A DNA stretch of 64,000 nt from Chelatococcus sp. YT9. GTDB lineage: Bacteria > Pseudomonadota > Alphaproteobacteria > Rhizobiales > Beijerinckiaceae. The notes under the pieces are model-generated. The model made no database searches, was not told where the DNA came from, and saw only the letters and a list, made by a program, of their open reading frames with translations. Every line of letters begins with the position of its first letter. Within the stretch, counting starts at the first letter, position 1. The stretch lies in the NCBI RefSeq assembly GCF_018398315.1, contig NZ_JAHBRW010000003.1:124001-188000 (forward strand), given 5' to 3'. The position numbers and the translations under genes are program-made. Of this stretch, positions 53,960 to 62,894 are shown in pieces.

Positions 53960-54728
53960 GAGCCTGCTCACGACCCGCGGCCTGGCCCATGGATGGTCGC
54001 CTGACCATTGGCTGTTTCGCGATCTTGACCTCACGATCGGGCAAGGCGAAGTGCTGTCGATCCTCGGGCCGAACGGACGCGGCAAGACGACGCTGATGCG
54101 CGCGATTGCCGGCTTGCAGGAAACGCGCGCCGGCACGGTTACGCTGACGAGCGGCGCCTCCGTTGCCTATATCCCGCAGTCGTCGCGCGGGACGCTCGCC
54201 TATCGCGTCATCGACATGGTGGTGATGGGCCGGGCGCCGCATCTCGGCATTCTCTCCTGGCCCGGCAAGCGCGACCACGCGATCGCCCATGCGGCGCTGG
54301 AACGTGTGGGCGCCGCCCATCTGGCCGACCACCCGTTCAAGCAACTCTCGGGCGGCGAGCGCCAGCTGGTGCTCCTGGCGCGCGCGCTGGCCAGCGAGGC
54401 GCAACTGTTGCTGCTGGATGAGCCGATGGCGGCGCTCGACCTGAAGAACCAGAACGCGATGCTGAACGTGCTCGCGCATCTCGTGCGCGATCGCGGGGTC
54501 GCCGTCATCGTGACGACCCATCACCCCCAGCATGCCCTGACACTCGGGGGCAAAGCGCTGATCCTCGGCCCCCCCGGCCAGCATGTGGTCGGCGATGCCC
54601 GGTCCATCCTGACGGATGAACGCCTGACCGCGCTCTACGGCCTTGCCGTCGCGCGCGTCGATGTGGAGCACAAGGGTCTGCGCGCCCGCGCCGTCGTGCC
54701 GATGTTCGAGGCGGGAGCGACAGCCTGA
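53952..54728 (+). CDS. ABC transporter ATP-binding protein
   Basis: A 258-residue ATPase starting at the ATG at 53952, overlapping the permease stop by eight bases. Walker A is ILGPNGRGKTTLMRAIAGLQ, the Q loop YIPQSSRGT, the signature FKQLSGGERQLVLLARALAS, Walker B QLLLLDEPMAALDLKNQ and the H loop VIVTTHHPQHAL. It powers the FecCD-type importer encoded just upstream. This completes a standard binding protein-permease-ATPase set. Confidence 0.95.
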   Translation: MSESLLTTRGLAHGWSPDHWLFRDLDLTIGQGEVLSILGPNGRGKTTLMRAIAGLQETRAGTVTLTSGASVAYIPQSSRGTLAYRVIDMVVMGRAPHLGILSWPGKRDHAIAHAALERVGAAHLADHPFKQLSGGERQLVLLARALASEAQLLLLDEPMAALDLKNQNAMLNVLAHLVRDRGVAVIVTTHHPQHALTLGGKALILGPPGQHVVGDARSILTDERLTALYGLAVARVDVEHKGLRARAVVPMFEAGATA

Positions 54729-54800
54729 GCCGATGCGACCGATGGACGCCAGAATGCTGTACGCAGAGCTTTCTTTTTCCCAACACGGAATTGTCCGGCC

Positions 54801-55319
54801 ATGAGCGACACAATCACGGTTCACGAGAACGGCCAGCCTATTAGCTTCACCTTCGCTGAGATCTTGAAGTACCATGGCTTCGGTTATCCTGGCGGGGTCG
54901 CCCATGCCTTCAAGGTCATGCAGCGCGCCTTCCCCCTCCTTGATGGCGGCCATCCCCCCGAGCGGCGTGAGCTCGCGATGGACACCGCATTTCCCGGCCC
55001 GGGCGGCCGCGACGCCTTCGAGATGGTGACGCGCATGGTCACGGCGGGGCGCTACAACGTCGACCTCGCGCTCGCCAGCGACGATGTGCTTTCGAGCCCG
55101 AAGGGCCGTTATCTCTTCCGTTTTCACTATCGCGGCACGACGGTCGATCTAACCCTCCGGCCGGGGCTTGTGCATGACGAGTTCATCATGCTCGCCGCCA
55201 AAGAGACCAGGACCGCCACGGAGGAAGAGCGGCTGGTTTGGCTCAAGAACGACATGGCGCAAAGGTTGTTGAGCCTGCCCGCCGATGAGGTCTACGACGC
55301 CAAGCGCGTCGAGGGCTGA
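54801..55319 (+). CDS. FmdE-like protein
   Basis: A 172-residue protein with TFAEILKYHGFGYPGGVAHA near the N-terminus, resembling the FmdE pattern of an aromatic-Glu-x-x-x-x-HGHxCxG opening followed by an Ala-rich helix. Later it has RGRDAFEMVTRMVTAGRYNV-like AFEMVTRMVTAGRYNV and SPKGRYLFRFHYRGTTVDLT. The Cys usual in 'HGHxC' is Tyr here (HGFGYPG), so metal binding may differ. FmdE-like proteins are, from memory, often found beside FecCD-type importers, where they may handle a metal cofactor after uptake. It follows the ATPase gene by 72 bases and is probably in the same operon. Confidence 0.55.
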   Translation: MSDTITVHENGQPISFTFAEILKYHGFGYPGGVAHAFKVMQRAFPLLDGGHPPERRELAMDTAFPGPGGRDAFEMVTRMVTAGRYNVDLALASDDVLSSPKGRYLFRFHYRGTTVDLTLRPGLVHDEFIMLAAKETRTATEEERLVWLKNDMAQRLLSLPADEVYDAKRVEG

Positions 55320-55428
55320 GCGCACCACATATCGGAATACCGCATTTCGGTCGCGGTACGGAGCCTTTACCGTTGAGTGCGGGGCTGCGAACCGCTATGG
55401 GCAAGGTGGAAAAACATGCAGGTGCGTG

Positions 55429-56331
55429 ATGGATATTCGCATAGCCAAGACGGGAATGTGCTTCGGCATCGAACGCGCCTACAAGATGGTGGATCGCCTG
55501 GCCGCCAAGACGCCTCGCCTTCACGCGGGGCATAAATGCTCAGCCGAGCACAAGAATGCCGAATGGGACACCTTCCACCGCATCGAACGTGGCGATCCGG
55601 AGCTTCTGAAGCGTTATCCCAATCTCGCGAAAGTCCAGATCATTCATGACGACGCGGAAGTCCGCTCGGGTGATGAACTGGCGATCGGCTATCACGGATA
55701 CACCCCAGAGCGGATGAACGATCTGCGTCAGCGGGGCGTCAAGCTGCACGACTACATGTGCCCGTTCATCGCGCGGATGCATGGCACGGCTGAAAAGCTT
55801 GCCGCAGCCGGTCATGACATCATCGCCTTTGGCAAGCCTCTCAACCACCACACGACCTACTGCAAGCGGGCCGCCGAAGAGGCAGGGCGCACGGGCCTCA
55901 TCGCCGAGGATCTCGACGCCATCGCGAACGAGCTCGCGAACCCCGAGCGCAACTGGGCCTGCGTCGGCCAGGTCACCGGCAACGCGGACAAATGGAAGGC
56001 CTTCGCGAGCGGCCTCAAGGCGCGGGGCATACCGGTGCATGTGGTCGACACGGTCTGTACCGACTCCCACGAGCGGCAAGGCGAGGCGCAGGCGCTCGCG
56101 CGTTCATCGGACGTCGTCGTGCTCGTCGATGACGGCGGCGGCGCCTCGGTGAGCGTTATGGAAGCCGTTGAGACGGTGAACAAGCGCGTCTTCCGCACGG
56201 GCACGAATATGCCGCTCCAGGCCGAATGGTTCGACGGCGTCAGCTCTGTCGCCGTCGTAGGCGGCATCATGGTCCCCGCGTGGAAGTTGCAGCAAGTGGG
56301 TGAAGATATCCGCCATCTCACCGCGCCCTGA
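55429..56331 (+). CDS. IspH/LytB-like iron-sulfur protein, divergent
   Basis: A 300-residue protein (ATG at 55429). It has the three cysteines that hold the [4Fe-4S] cluster in IspH: C11 in KTGMCFGIERA, C111 in HDYMCPFIARMH and C210 in VVDTVCTDSHERQGEAQALA, plus His89 (IGYHGY), a His at 140-141 and Thr183 (GQVT). But the HPE...GT motif, whose Glu donates protons in the known enzyme, is replaced by LNHHTTYC, and the Asn/Ser substrate residues after the third Cys (KNSSN in E. coli) are DDGGGAS. So the fold and cluster are likely retained but the usual HMBPP reductase activity is doubtful. It sits at the end of the metE-importer-FmdE cluster, 110 bases after the FmdE-like gene. Confidence 0.75.
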   Translation: MDIRIAKTGMCFGIERAYKMVDRLAAKTPRLHAGHKCSAEHKNAEWDTFHRIERGDPELLKRYPNLAKVQIIHDDAEVRSGDELAIGYHGYTPERMNDLRQRGVKLHDYMCPFIARMHGTAEKLAAAGHDIIAFGKPLNHHTTYCKRAAEEAGRTGLIAEDLDAIANELANPERNWACVGQVTGNADKWKAFASGLKARGIPVHVVDTVCTDSHERQGEAQALARSSDVVVLVDDGGGASVSVMEAVETVNKRVFRTGTNMPLQAEWFDGVSSVAVVGGIMVPAWKLQQVGEDIRHLTAP

Positions 56332-57004
56332 TCGGCAGCTGCGCGCGCTTCCTCCCTAGAAAATCAGGGAATCTGCGCAGTTTCACACTACTACACGATG
56401 CTCGGGTTATCCTTCAGCTTTTCGACTGGCTGCGGCTTGCAAGCATTGCGTCAAAGGAACCCAACTAAGGCTTCAGTATGAGCCATTAATTGGGTTGCTT
56501 GCAACAACGACAAACGCCTCGTCCATCGACGCGAGCAACCCGAAGCGCCTCGCTCCAGCTCGCGGCCCAGTCGGCTGCGCTTGACAGCCAGAGCCAAAAA
56601 CTGTCTGCCCAGCATAAGCTGCGCAGCTTGAGTCCTCGCAAACGGTCGCTAAGCTTGAAGATTAGCCCACTTGCCCGGGAAAACAAAAACGCGTCCCGGG
56701 ATAAACACGAGCGTTCTGGTTGGCGGCACCATCAAAGCAGAAAGTCATCTCGACTTGCTCCGGCACACCGTTGCAGATTCAGCTGCGGTGATCTCTGTTT
56801 ACGGCAGTTCAGGCTGGCTCGATCTTTGTTCTACCAATACACGCCGTTCGCACCTGGATTATGTCGCTCGGTAAGGCCTCGATCAATATCGAGCCTATGA
56901 CATTTTGTCCCTGCAACAATATGAAAGTCTATGCTAGTCCTTGAGGCTCATGGACAACGCGGTCCCTGACGGACCGTGTCATCACATTGCTCGATACATG
57001 AGGC
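56332..57004. other. Gene-free stretch before the copper operon
   Basis: Only weak frames are present; the plus-strand segment 56671-56874 has a mildly protein-like end (LLRHTVADSAAVISVYGSSG) but no start signal or family. The copper operon promoter should lie near 56880-57000. Confidence 0.4.
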
Positions 57005-57412
57005 ATGGAGAGCCGGTTGAGCGCCCTGAGGCAGCAGAGAGGATGTGCGTGGGTCGCGCTTGTCGCGGCCTATATGCTCATCCTTCAGTCTGTACTGGGC
57101 GCCTTTGCAATCGGCGCCAGCGCATCGCCGGAACGCAACGACGTCTTCGGAACGATTCTTTGCGCACCGTCAGGCGACCAGTCCGGTGCATCCGATGACG
57201 CTCCGGTTCGTCGACATCTGCCGGACTGCTGCCTCTACGGATGCAGCATGTTCGCGCCGGTCCTCCTGTCGCTGCCTGCTGCCGCAGAAACGCCGTTCGA
57301 GCATCCCGTCGTCCTTTCGCATCCGTTGCCAGACTTCGGCGTCCGCGCGCCATTGCGCCGCGATGGCAGCCCCGGACGCCCACGCGCACCACCCCTCCTC
57401 GTCGCTGCCTGA
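57005..57412 (+). CDS. DUF2946-like protein
   Basis: A 135-residue protein with an N-terminal membrane or signal segment (VALVAAYMLILQSVLGAFAI), a conserved Cys block GTILCAPSG and, after a linker, LPDCCLYGCSMFAPVLLSLP. This Cys arrangement with a single helix is typical of DUF2946 proteins, which usually accompany copper genes. It is the first gene of a run with PCuAC, SCO and YcnI genes, all on the same strand, so it probably takes part in copper handling at the membrane. Confidence 0.7.
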   Translation: MESRLSALRQQRGCAWVALVAAYMLILQSVLGAFAIGASASPERNDVFGTILCAPSGDQSGASDDAPVRRHLPDCCLYGCSMFAPVLLSLPAAAETPFEHPVVLSHPLPDFGVRAPLRRDGSPGRPRAPPLLVAA

Positions 57413-57499
57413 CCCCTTCGCCCTGCGCAGGGTCTTCTGACGCACATTCAATGCTCTGTCGCGCGCGCGACAGAACGCGTCTCAGCGTGGAGATTTCCC

Positions 57500-58084
57500 A
57501 TGTCATCGTTCTTGCCCCGCCGCGCCTGGAGCGCGAGCGCACCGCTGTATCTATTTCGCAGTCTCGAGGAAAAGCTTGGTCTCGTCGCTCTCGCTATCGG
57601 CATGATCTTCGCATCGGCCCAGACTGTCCTTGCTCATGACACGACGGTCGAATCCTTGACTGTGAGTCAACCGTGGTCCCGCGCAACGCCTGGAGGTGCC
57701 AAGGTAGCCAGTGGCTATCTCGTCATCCGCAACACAGGTGACCAACCGGATCGGCTCATAGCCGCTACATCCGGCATCTCGGGCCGGACAGAGATCCATG
57801 AAATGGCCGTCAAGGATGGGGTGATGACCATGCGCCCCCTTGCGGACGGCCTGACCGTTCCCGCGAAGGGCGAGATCGTCCTGAAGCCCGGCTCTTATCA
57901 CCTGATGTTCGTCGACCTGAAGAGCGGGCTCCAGGAAGGCGAGCCATTCCAGGCGCAGTTGACATTCGAGAAGGCGGGGTCGGTCGCCTTGACCTTTGAC
58001 GTACGCGCGATCGGCGCCAGCGATGCCGGCGATCCTGCCGGTCATGGCACGTCGACGGGTCATGTCAAATCTACGAGGCACTGA
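57500..58084 (+). CDS. PCu(A)C copper chaperone
   Basis: A 194-residue periplasmic protein. After an N-terminal basic stretch and hydrophobic segment (LVALAIGMIFASAQTVLAH) the domain shows VSQPWSRATPGGAKVASGYL, and the copper ligands His and Met in EIHEMAVKDGVMTMRPLADG and PGSYHLMFVDLKSGLQEGEP (pattern H-x-M-x9-M-x-M ... H-x-M). The family delivers Cu(I) to the CuA site of cytochrome oxidase. The C-terminal tail is His-rich. The next gene encodes the partner SCO protein and starts one base after this stop. Confidence 0.92.
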   Translation: MSSFLPRRAWSASAPLYLFRSLEEKLGLVALAIGMIFASAQTVLAHDTTVESLTVSQPWSRATPGGAKVASGYLVIRNTGDQPDRLIAATSGISGRTEIHEMAVKDGVMTMRPLADGLTVPAKGEIVLKPGSYHLMFVDLKSGLQEGEPFQAQLTFEKAGSVALTFDVRAIGASDAGDPAGHGTSTGHVKSTRH

Positions 58085-58085
58085 C

Positions 58086-58697
58086 ATGAAGCTTACCTGG
58101 CGATGGATCGGGGTGATCGCGACGACGGGGGCGCTCGCGGCGGTCCTGGCGACTGCCATCGCGCTGCTTTCAGCATCGCGGCATCCCCCGCAGGCGGAAA
58201 CCGCGGCCGGCCCTGGCGGGCCATTTCAGTTGATCACCCAAAGCGGAGCCGAACTGTCGAACGAAGACCTGAAGGGTGCTCCCTTTGCCATCTTCTTCGG
58301 CTTTACCCACTGCCCCGAGGTCTGCCCGACGACGCTGTGGGAACTGTCGGAAACGCTCAAACGCATGGGTCCGGATGCGGACAAGCTCAAGACAATCTTC
58401 GTTTCGCTCGATCCCGCGCGCGACACGCCAGAGATGTTGAAGACCTATCTTCAGTCCTTTGACCCCAGGATCATCGGGCTAACAGGCAACGAGGACGACA
58501 TCACCGCCGTTGCCAAAGCTTACAAGGTCTTCTGGCGCAAGGTCCCGACAGAGAGTGGCGATTACACGCTCGACCACACCGCGATCGTCTACCTGATGAA
58601 TGGGAGCGGCGAATACGTGGGCGCCCTGGCTTACCACGAGGACGCCGACAAGGCGCTCGCAAAGATGCAGCGCCTGGTAGCGGGGAAAACACCTTGA
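58086..58697 (+). CDS. SCO1/SenC/PrrC-type copper chaperone
   Basis: A 203-residue protein starting at the ATG at 58086 (MKLTWRWIGVIATTGALAAV), with one N-terminal membrane anchor. The thioredoxin-like domain has the CxxxC copper site in FFGFTHCPEVCPTTLWELSE and the conserved His in YTLDHTAIVYLMN. FVSLDPARDTPEMLKTYL is also typical. It works with PCuAC in assembling CuA of cytochrome c oxidase. It is nearly continuous with the PCuAC gene, indicating one transcript. Confidence 0.95.
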   Translation: MKLTWRWIGVIATTGALAAVLATAIALLSASRHPPQAETAAGPGGPFQLITQSGAELSNEDLKGAPFAIFFGFTHCPEVCPTTLWELSETLKRMGPDADKLKTIFVSLDPARDTPEMLKTYLQSFDPRIIGLTGNEDDITAVAKAYKVFWRKVPTESGDYTLDHTAIVYLMNGSGEYVGALAYHEDADKALAKMQRLVAGKTP

Positions 58698-58864
58698 AGG
58701 CGGCCGGCGAAAGCTTCGCACCTGCCGCCTTCCGCACCAACCCATGACGTCCATACGCGGGCCAAGTGACTTTGCCCGATCAACCCTGCCTGCAAACGGA
58801 ATTGCCCGTTTGCAGGCTCACCAACCGGCCGGAAGGCGCGGCATCAACTAAGGAAATCCAGTCC

Positions 58865-59392
58865 ATGTTGTCATTGAAGTCAATTGTTCCGGTCGTTCTG
58901 CTCTCAGCGGTTGGAGCGAGTTCAGCCTTCGCCCATGTCACGCTGGAGAACCAGCAGGCGCCCGTGTCCTCAACCTATAAAGCCACCTTCCGTGTCCCTC
59001 ATGGGTGCGAGGGTAAGGCGACCAACACGGTCCGCGTCCGCATCCCCGAAGGCATGATTGCGGTGAAGCCCCAGCCTAAGCCCGGCTGGAAACTCGAGAA
59101 GGTAAAGGGCAAATATGCCAAGTCCTACGACTACTACGGTACGCCGACGAGCGAAGGCGTGACCGAAATCGTCTGGAGCGGCGGCAATCTCGCCGATGAC
59201 GAATATGACGAGTTTGTCCTGCGCGGCTATCTGACTGGCGATTTGAAGGCGGACACGACGCTCTATTTCCCCGTCGTCCAGGAATGCCCGGACGGCGCCG
59301 CCGCCCGTTGGATCGAGATCCCTGAGGAGGGCAAGAAGGCGGATGACTATGAAAAGCCAGCGCCCGGACTGAAGCTCGTTCCCACGAAGTAA
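58865..59392 (+). CDS. YcnI-family (DUF1775) copper-related protein
   Basis: A 175-residue exported protein starting at the ATG at 58865 ([20 protein letters not shown] then AFAH). After signal cleavage the N-terminal His ([19 protein letters not shown]) is expected to join Cu binding, as in YcnI proteins where the first His and a Glu form a copper brace; Trp and Glu residues follow ([19 protein letters not shown]). The [20 protein letters not shown] block is diagnostic. It ends the copper run and is followed by a strong hairpin. Confidence 0.92.
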   Translation: MLSLKSIVPVVLLSAVGASSAFAHVTLENQQAPVSSTYKATFRVPHGCEGKATNTVRVRIPEGMIAVKPQPKPGWKLEKVKGKYAKSYDYYGTPTSEGVTEIVWSGGNLADDEYDEFVLRGYLTGDLKADTTLYFPVVQECPDGAAARWIEIPEEGKKADDYEKPAPGLKLVPTK

Positions 59393-59401
59393 TCGAGATC
59401 C

Positions 59402-59428
59402 GGGCGCGGGCATATTGTGCCCGCGCCC
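59402..59428 (+). terminator. Hairpin after the copper operon
   Basis: GGGCGCGGGCA pairs perfectly with TGCCCGCGCCC around TATTG, 10 bases past the YcnI stop. No long T run follows. Confidence 0.75.
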
Positions 59429-59539
59429 CCAACGTTTCCGGTAAACCCGCAGGCGAAGGCAACGATGACCCGCAACACCAGTACCCAGCTATGCTTGCTC
59501 TTCGCCATGCTGCTGAGCGCTGCGGTCGGTCTGCTGATC

Positions 59540-60060
59540 CCGGCGGGGGAACCCTCGATCGCACCCTCGTCCAACTTCACGCCTTTGGTTACGATTTGCA
59601 GCGAGCCGTCCGGCAGCGGGCGCTGTAAGTCTTTCGCCTCACTCCACGGCGCTCGCATCCATATGTCCCGCTCCGCCTCGGTGGTGAAAATCACGGGTAT
59701 GGCTGTGGCCTGGATGGGAGCCACCTCCGCGTTCGTGCTCAAGAATGCATAGAGGTCTGCCACCTCCGTTCCCGTCTCGACGTTGCGGACGTATTCCTAT
59801 TGCAGCATCCAAATGCCGGGGAAGAAGGCGAGAGGGCGCTCCTCATTGGAGGCGAACCAGATATCGCCGCCGGCCTATTTGTTGAAGTCGCGGAATGAGG
59901 TGAAGGGTACGAGGCAGCGGCCAGTCATCTCGCCCTCGTCGCAGATCATTCCCACCATGGCGGGGATGCGAGAAACTGTCTTGTGTGACGCACACACTCT
60001 CTGGATCGAAATCGGCTCGCCAGTCCTTGATGTGCGGATTATTGAGACCGCGCACCCAGC
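59540..60060 (-). pseudogene. SRAP (YedK/HMCES-type) protein, two in-frame stops
   Basis: One minus-strand frame reads GRCLVPFTSFRDFNK, stop, AGGDIWFASNEERPLAFFPG, IWMLQ, stop, [40 protein letters not shown] and [20 protein letters not shown]. This is the SOS-response-associated peptidase family, which crosslinks to abasic sites in single-stranded DNA through an N-terminal Cys. The Cys2 region at the start is not recognisable, and the two stop codons (near 59878 and 59804) kill the gene. Confidence 0.8.
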
Positions 60061-60316
60061 TCGGTCAACGTTGCGCTTGATGGTGACATACAGTTGTTAG
60101 AGCGTGCAGCGGATCACAAATGGGCAGTCGGACGCATTTCCAAGGGTAGCTCTTCGCTCATCGACAAGTTACTTGAACCTCAAAGACAACGTCTGCTGCA
60201 AGGAGGCCCCTGCGGGTCCGAATGGTGCCTACATAACGGGTGCCTCACGCCGTTGAGCTAGGAGAGAGCGTCCCCTGTGCCACCTCCTCAGGCGCACCAT
60301 CCGTGATATCGCTGCG
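60061..60316. other. Gap downstream of repC
   Basis: No gene. A stretch at 60190-60270 contains words that look like a degraded tRNA D-arm (on the minus strand TAGCTCAACGG), but no cloverleaf can be formed. No parS-like palindrome was found. Confidence 0.4.
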
Positions 60317-61669
60317 TCACCCCCTGCTCCAACCTCGCCCGGTTGACCCGTTCTTGAGCTTTTGCTGCAACGCGGCGCTCACGGTGATGGAGGGTCGAGA
60401 ATGACCGCCCTCGATCCCCGGGGGTTCCGTTGCCGGGGTTGGATGCTGGAGGTTCTCCCCTCCCCTGTGCTTTCTCAGTTTCGCGGTGAACAGAGCGAGG
60501 ATCATAGGGGTGGTCGAGAACTCTCCGGTGACCGCGCGCTGGGTGAGATTACGAAGATAGCCACCTGGATTGGAGATCTCCCCCGACCGCTCGTAGATGG
60601 CGGCGAGCACTGTCGCAGCACCCTGGGCGCCGAGCGTTGCACACGTTTCCTCCCAGAGTTTGGGACTGATCCCCAGCATCGGACGAACAACACCTGCCAA
60701 TCCCAGAAGATCTCGCCAGTTCTGAATGGCACGGCCCTGGGCCAGATCGATGATAGCTGGGCAGGCTTTGATGACCGTGGAAAGGCTAGGTCCTTGCCGA
60801 TCCTGAGCGACTGGGGGTGTGGTCTCGCCGGAAGGGGCGTTTTGTTCATCCCTTGAATCATCTTTTTGAGATTCAGAATGAGATTCTGGGTTTGACTCCT
60901 TTATGTGCCCGCCAGAATGGGACTCATTGGCGGCCGGAATTCGGGATTGTGTGAAGTTTTCCAGGGATGTGCGGATATCGTCCCAGAGATGGCGCAGATC
61001 AGCGCAGATCGCCTCGATGACCTCTCCGCAGGGCTGGCGCGGAAGCTGGCTGATGATCGCGTCGTAGCGGTGCTGTGCGATCTCCCAGGGGCCTGGTGCG
61101 CCTTCCGCGCGGGCAGCGGTGATGGTCTTGGCGATATCCCGGCGCAGGAGCGTCAGCTGTTCCCGGGCGACTTGTCTCGCGCGTTTGTCGGCCTGCACGG
61201 CTTCCGCCATGTCTTTGAAGGCATCGGCGCGTGTGACGATCGGTGAGAGGTCAAAACCGTAGACCTGCTCGATGTCCCCTCCCCTGCCCTTGCGGGCGAA
61301 GCGTTTGCCGTTGGGACTGTCGCGGCGGATGATGAGGCCGCATTCAACCAGGTTGGCGAGGTGTCGCCGCAGGGTTGTGGCGGGCATGCCATTGGCGCGG
61401 GCTGCGAGCTGATCGTTGGAAGGCCAGACAATAAGACCTCCCCGCGCTGACAGGGTGGTTTCCGGATGGAACGAGAGCAAGGCGTTCAGGATGGTGAGGG
61501 CCCTGTCGGTGGCCCCCAGGCGATCGCGCGCTTCGCGGATATGTTGAAACACCTGCCATTTATGGACAGCGGTGTCTTTCGGGGCGCTGCGTCCAATGGA
61601 TTGCTGTGCCAGCTGGGCAAGCGACATCGTCCGCCGCCCAAAGGGCGTCGTTGCAATATGCGTCTGCAT
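60317..61669 (-). CDS. repC: RepC replication initiator of a repABC replicon
   Basis: A 450-residue initiator. The N-terminal domain is typical: TPFGRRTMSLAQLAQQ, VHKWQVFQHIREARDRLGAT, DRALTILNALLSFHPETTLS, then GLIVWPSNDQLAARANGMPA and TTLRRHLANLVECGLIIRRD, a winged helix that binds the origin. The C-terminal domain has LSTVIKACPAIIDLAQGRAI and GGYLRNLTQRAVTGEFSTTP. In this family the origin lies inside repC. It is the last gene of the repABC operon, and its synthesis is held down by the RNA encoded in the repB-repC gap. Confidence 0.97.
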   Translation of the reverse strand: MQTHIATTPFGRRTMSLAQLAQQSIGRSAPKDTAVHKWQVFQHIREARDRLGATDRALTILNALLSFHPETTLSARGGLIVWPSNDQLAARANGMPATTLRRHLANLVECGLIIRRDSPNGKRFARKGRGGDIEQVYGFDLSPIVTRADAFKDMAEAVQADKRARQVAREQLTLLRRDIAKTITAARAEGAPGPWEIAQHRYDAIISQLPRQPCGEVIEAICADLRHLWDDIRTSLENFTQSRIPAANESHSGGHIKESNPESHSESQKDDSRDEQNAPSGETTPPVAQDRQGPSLSTVIKACPAIIDLAQGRAIQNWRDLLGLAGVVRPMLGISPKLWEETCATLGAQGAATVLAAIYERSGEISNPGGYLRNLTQRAVTGEFSTTPMILALFTAKLRKHRGGENLQHPTPATEPPGIEGGHSRPSITVSAALQQKLKNGSTGRGWSRG

Positions 61670-61727
61670 TCTCTTTCACCTATCGCTAGGCAAAAGAAAT
61701 CTGCTCGCCGAAATGGCGCCGAACCGC

Positions 61728-61820
61728 TTGACAGGCTTTTGCGAAAGTGTGATTCTTTGGGTGCTTAGATCAAAGAAAAGGCTTCCGCGCGGCGACGTTC
61801 GGGGGCTTTTTTCTTTTGCG
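61728..61820 (+). ncRNA. Counter-transcribed RNA (incompatibility RNA) of repABC
   Basis: The 150-base gap between repB and repC holds, on the strand opposite the operon, TTGACA at 61728, a possible -10 about 17 bases on (GATTCT at 61751), and near 61790-61818 a stem with G-U pairs (GCTTCCG with CGGGGGC) followed by six T's, a rho-independent terminator. This is the usual place and layout of the small antisense RNA that limits repC in repABC plasmids. The RNA would be about 55-60 nt. Confidence 0.65.
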
Positions 61821-62816
61821 CTACTCTCCTTGCTGTCGAACTTTCCACTCCTTGAAATCGCGATAAAGCGATTCAAGGTTTGATGAAATGAAATGGCCGA
61901 ACTCGCTCGCGTGAGCCGACTTCAGTGATAACGTGAATGTTTTTCCTGTGCTCTGGTAGCTGGCAGAAACGGCCCGATCGTCAGGAGACCACACGCCTAC
62001 TCCTCCCTCTCGGGCCTTCTTCCGCTTCCGCCTTCCCTGCCCCGCCTGCTTCAGTTCTCCAAGAAGATGATTGAAGCGGTTTGCTCCCTCCAGCGAACGG
62101 AACGCTTCTGCGTTGACCACATCGCACGCGTATTCCGCGACTTTAGGATTGGCGACGAGTTTCTTGAGCTCTTCCCATCTGTCCCTGCCAACGGACTTCG
62201 CGGCACCGATTGCCTCAATCACCTGAGCCGGTACGGTTTCCACGACAGACAGCATTCTCGACAGTAATGTGTCATCGATGCTGAGCGCAGACCTAATCGT
62301 TTCCTTACTTTGCCCCATGCTCAAGAGCTTTGTGGCGAAGAGAGCCTTCTCAATGAAGGAGAGATTTGCGCGTCGAGAGTTTTCCTGCCCCTGGGCAATG
62401 ATATGGGCAATGGCTTCGAGGTTTTTCACAACTGCGAGAACTGGAATGCCAAGCTCTCTCGCCGCGCGGGCGCGGCGATGCCCAAACACGATCATGAATC
62501 GGCCGCCGGTGTCCGGATGAGGGCGCACCAAAATAGGTTGCAATTGTCCTTCCGTTTCAATTCCCTGCTTCAGGTTCGCAAACTCCTCCTCGTCGTCTTC
62601 TACGCGATCTACGACGAACGATTCGTCCAATAGAGCCGGATCGAGGCTGACGACGGTTTCGCCTGCCATCATCTTCTTGGCATTCTCAGCCATTTCCTCG
62701 ATCGACAGCATCATCGATCGCGACGCGCCGCGATTTGCGTAGTCAGATCGGACCTCTCTGTCCGCCGTAGTTGTCAGATGTGCGGACACGTTGGCTAATA
62801 GGTTTTTACGTGCCAT
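61821..62816 (-). CDS. repB: RepB, ParB-family partition protein
   Basis: A 331-residue protein starting at the ATG at 62816 (MARKNLLANVSAHLTTTADR); the frame extends 12 residues further without need. The ParB/Srx domain includes GQLQPILVRPHPDTGGRFMI, VFGHRRARAARELGIPVLAV and QGQENSRRANLSFIEKALFA (the GERRxRA-like and ENxxRxxLS boxes). A helix-turn-helix follows (MGQSKETIRSALSIDDTLLS). It binds parS sites; no perfect parS palindrome was found in the gaps of this window. It is the second gene of the operon. Confidence 0.96.
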   Translation of the reverse strand: MARKNLLANVSAHLTTTADREVRSDYANRGASRSMMLSIEEMAENAKKMMAGETVVSLDPALLDESFVVDRVEDDEEEFANLKQGIETEGQLQPILVRPHPDTGGRFMIVFGHRRARAARELGIPVLAVVKNLEAIAHIIAQGQENSRRANLSFIEKALFATKLLSMGQSKETIRSALSIDDTLLSRMLSVVETVPAQVIEAIGAAKSVGRDRWEELKKLVANPKVAEYACDVVNAEAFRSLEGANRFNHLLGELKQAGQGRRKRKKAREGGVGVWSPDDRAVSASYQSTGKTFTLSLKSAHASEFGHFISSNLESLYRDFKEWKVRQQGE

Positions 62817-62894
62817 TGCGCCCTCCCCTAGCCGGAGACAAGTGATTGGCAAATTGGAAGGTTTTGCCGCTCTGCACGGCTGTCAAGATAAACC

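Noticed and set aside
53883-55127. 414-residue minus-strand ORF
   Set aside because: Spans the ATPase and FmdE-like genes on the other strand; Arg/His-rich shadow.
60190-60275. Possible tRNA on the minus strand (TAGCTCAACGG...)
   Set aside because: The D-arm words are present but no anticodon stem or T-arm can be formed.
60061-62894. parS site of the repABC system
   Set aside because: I looked in the repA-repB and repC-downstream gaps for GTTnnCnnnnGnnAAC and saw none; the site may lie outside the window.
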